Positions 62,283 through 64,000 of a stretch of 64,000 nt of DNA are shown here, piece after piece. The stretch spans positions 992,001 through 1,056,000 of the forward strand of contig NZ_JAJVKV010000004.1 of assembly GCF_024198175.1 (NCBI RefSeq). The letters run 5' to 3'. Source of the DNA: Pyxidicoccus xibeiensis (GTDB taxonomy: Bacteria; Myxococcota; Myxococcia; Myxococcales; Myxococcaceae). Numbering within the stretch: position 1 is the first letter of the stretch; every line of letters begins with the position of its first letter. Both the position numbers and the translations under genes were made by a program. The notes below the pieces were generated by a model, which saw nothing but the letters and a program-made list of their open reading frames with translations, made no database searches and was not told where the DNA came from.

Positions 62283-63995
62283 CTACTTCGCCGCGGGCGT
62301 CAGGGCCAGCGTGTGGATGGCCTCGGCCAGCATCCGCGTGCCGGCGTCCAGGCTCTCCAGGGAGATGGACTCGTCCGGCGCGTGGCCCGTGTACAGCTCG
62401 CCGGGGAAGCCGGGCCCGAAGTCCACCGCCTTGGGAAAGAGGCGCGCGTAGGTGCCGCCGCGCACGGACGCGGGCTTCGCGTCCGGGGCATTGCGGTGGC
62501 GCTTGTAGATGTCCAGCAGCGTGGTGACGAGCGTGCCGGACGTGTCCGCCACGTGCGCGTCGCCCACGTAGCGGCCGGCGGCCTCCTTCACGCGCCCGCC
62601 GGTGTCCTGCCCCACCTGCGCGGCGGCCTTGTCGAGCGCCGCGTTGAAGACGGCGGCCTCCTGCCCCTGGGGCCGGCGCATGTTGACGCCCAACGTCACC
62701 TTGCCGTCCGCCACGCGCAGCACCGTGGGCGCGACGATGAGCGGCCCCATCAGCCCGTCGTCCTTGTACGCCACGCCCAGCTTCTGCCCGTGGTGGTCAC
62801 CGTCGAAGCGTCCGGCCAGCACGCGCAGCATCGCGGCGATGCCGTTGTCCTCCAGCGGCAGGCGCGCGGCCACGGCGGACAAATCCCAGAGGGCGTTGTG
62901 CCCCTCGTCGGCGATGGAGGCGTGCACGGCCTTGCCGTGGGTGGTGAGCACCACGGTGTCGCCCTCGCGCTTCACGTCGGCCTGGAGGGCGGCGCGCCCC
63001 GGCTTCAGTGCGGCCACGGCGGCCTGCACGTCCGCCAGGGCCTGCTCGGGCGTGCGGCCGGCGGCGGGCGCCAGCGTCAGCGTGGCGGCCCCGGGCACCT
63101 GCGTGAGGAACTCACCGCCCTTCACGTCCACCGCGCGCAGCGTGGCGGCGCCCTTCGCGGCCCCGGCGGAGGGAGCCTCACCTATCGCAGCCGCGCTCGG
63201 CGGAGCCTTGCCTCCCGGAGCCTTGCCTGCCGCAGCCGCACCTGCCGGACCCGCGCTCGGCGGAGCCTCGCTCGCCGGAGCCTCCAGGCTCCACGCGACG
63301 AAGCCGGACTGCGCGGCCACCACGGGGTAGTTGGAGTCCACGGAGATGACGTGCGTGGGCTTGGGCGTGGCGGCGGCGTACTTCGTCATCCCCGTCCAGT
63401 CGCTCTCCTCGCCGTTGCCGACGATGACCAGCACGCGGCCCTGCGGCTTCAGCCCCAGCTGCCGGGCGAAGTCGAGCGCCACCAGCGCCTGCGCCAGCGG
63501 CCCCTTGTCGTCCTCCACGCCCCGGCCGTAGAGGCGGCCGTCCTCGATGTAGGGCTCGAAGGGCGGCTTCTTCCACTCGTGCGCGGGAGCGGGCACCACG
63601 TCGCCGTGGAACACGAGCCCCAGCTGCGGCGCGCCCTCGCCCCAGGACAGCTCGAAGACGTCATTGCCTCCCACGGCGCGGTACGCCAGGCCGTGCGCCT
63701 TCGCCCACTTCTGGAGGAAGCGCCCCATGTCGGCGATGCCCGGGTTCTTCGCGGCGGGGGCCTCGCTGCTCACCGTCTTGAAGCGCACCAACTGCTGCGT
63801 CAGCTCCACCACCTCGTCCAGCGAGCAGGCTTTGACATAGGCGGCGTAGCGCTCGGCGGCCGGCATGCCCTTCATCGCCTTCTCGGAGAACCGGGCGGCG
63901 CGGGCCTTGGGGCTGCCCTGGCAGCGGGAGTTCTTCTCGGCGAGCGCGAGGGACGGGAGGACGCAGAGGAGTGCGGCGGTCAGTCGTAGGCGCAT
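62283..63995 (-). CDS. Secreted M20-family metallopeptidase (dipeptidase-like) with Ala/Pro insertion
   Basis: A 570-residue exported enzyme. MRLRLTAALLCVLPSLALA is a signal peptide. Metal ligands of M20/M28 are visible: VFHGDVVPA (His/Asp), YGRGVEDDKGPLAQALVAL (Asp, Asp), NGEESDWTGM (Glu) and, near the end, TGHAPDES (His). The fold matches PepV/carnosinase-type dipeptidases. A low-complexity Ala/Gly/Pro/Lys segment of about 45 residues (63170-63300) interrupts the middle, built from a degenerate 15-bp repeat. It opposes the kinase gene with 3 bp between stops. Confidence 0.88.
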   Translation of the reverse strand: MRLRLTAALLCVLPSLALAEKNSRCQGSPKARAARFSEKAMKGMPAAERYAAYVKACSLDEVVELTQQLVRFKTVSSEAPAAKNPGIADMGRFLQKWAKAHGLAYRAVGGNDVFELSWGEGAPQLGLVFHGDVVPAPAHEWKKPPFEPYIEDGRLYGRGVEDDKGPLAQALVALDFARQLGLKPQGRVLVIVGNGEESDWTGMTKYAAATPKPTHVISVDSNYPVVAAQSGFVAWSLEAPASEAPPSAGPAGAAAAGKAPGGKAPPSAAAIGEAPSAGAAKGAATLRAVDVKGGEFLTQVPGAATLTLAPAAGRTPEQALADVQAAVAALKPGRAALQADVKREGDTVVLTTHGKAVHASIADEGHNALWDLSAVAARLPLEDNGIAAMLRVLAGRFDGDHHGQKLGVAYKDDGLMGPLIVAPTVLRVADGKVTLGVNMRRPQGQEAAVFNAALDKAAAQVGQDTGGRVKEAAGRYVGDAHVADTSGTLVTTLLDIYKRHRNAPDAKPASVRGGTYARLFPKAVDFGPGFPGELYTGHAPDESISLESLDAGTRMLAEAIHTLALTPAAK

Positions 63996-64000
63996 GTGGG

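Overview
This window comes from a GC-rich (about 70%) chromosome that is almost certainly myxobacterial (Myxococcota, Myxococcus/Corallococcus/Pyxidicoccus-like). The main pointers are a SitA6/SitI6-type outer-membrane-exchange toxin lipoprotein with its double-CXXCG immunity protein, a MYXO-CTERM-like sorting tail, a TIGR02266-type PilZ response regulator, several PAS/GAF histidine kinases and many secreted lipoproteins. I assign 57 protein-coding genes and see no rRNA, tRNA or CRISPR array.

Layout. 1-3363 (minus): the promoter-proximal part of a type I-C CRISPR-Cas operon, cas3-cas5c-cas8c, with cas8c running off the left edge. 3606-5423 (minus): three overlapping or closely spaced lipoprotein genes, less GC-rich than the surroundings, one with a JAB/JAMM-like HxHP...S..D motif. 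5697-13665: esterase, MATE exporter, a beta-propeller lipoprotein operon, a double-receiver PilZ regulator and an Hsp70. 13869-17884: atpH and atpA of the F1Fo ATP synthase, separated by a PAS histidine kinase whose H, N and G1 boxes are all damaged. 17956-22658: a lipoprotein gene with two matching palindromic operators, a HAD phosphatase, a PAS-GAF-PAS-GAF sensor kinase and a small membrane coiled-coil protein. 22828-29015: a Cys-rich secreted protein, an MFS exporter, two paralogous 'ARFGKRS' secreted proteins around a receiver protein, and a MobA-like nucleotidyltransferase. 29245-30633: the SitA6/SitI6 pair. 30816-39278: a truncated CBS protein, a patatin phospholipase, an OmpA-type protein, then a lipase-like lipoprotein next to a FadL transporter. 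39394-42018: two cyclic-nucleotide-binding proteins in tandem. 42368-46345: a four-gene operon of two beta-propeller proteins, a lipoprotein and a dihaem cytochrome c lipoprotein. 46493-54936: DUF1444, endonuclease V-like, PhoX-like, a zincin-like protein lacking its catalytic Glu, DUF2203, coiled-coil, Lys/Ala-rich, NmrA-like, lipoprotein and DUF2892 genes. 55042-63995: GH15 glucan hydrolase, PRC-barrel-like protein, OCD/mu-crystallin enzyme with an MFS transporter, a third sensor kinase and a secreted M20 peptidase.

How the genes work together. Clear functional units are the I-C interference module, the SitA6/SitI6 kin-recognition cassette, the lipase plus FadL pair (outer-membrane lipid hydrolysis and fatty-acid uptake), the propeller/cytochrome operon and the OCD-MFS pair. 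Three kinases (14564, 19655, 60225) share one PAS subtype containing FLDRELR, so they are paralogues; only the copy inside the atp locus has lost catalytic residues. The most unusual signals are that pseudokinase, the paired operators at 18493-18542, the nested inverted repeat at 49709-49768, the HALLH zincin-like protein and the uncharacterised propeller/cytochrome operon.
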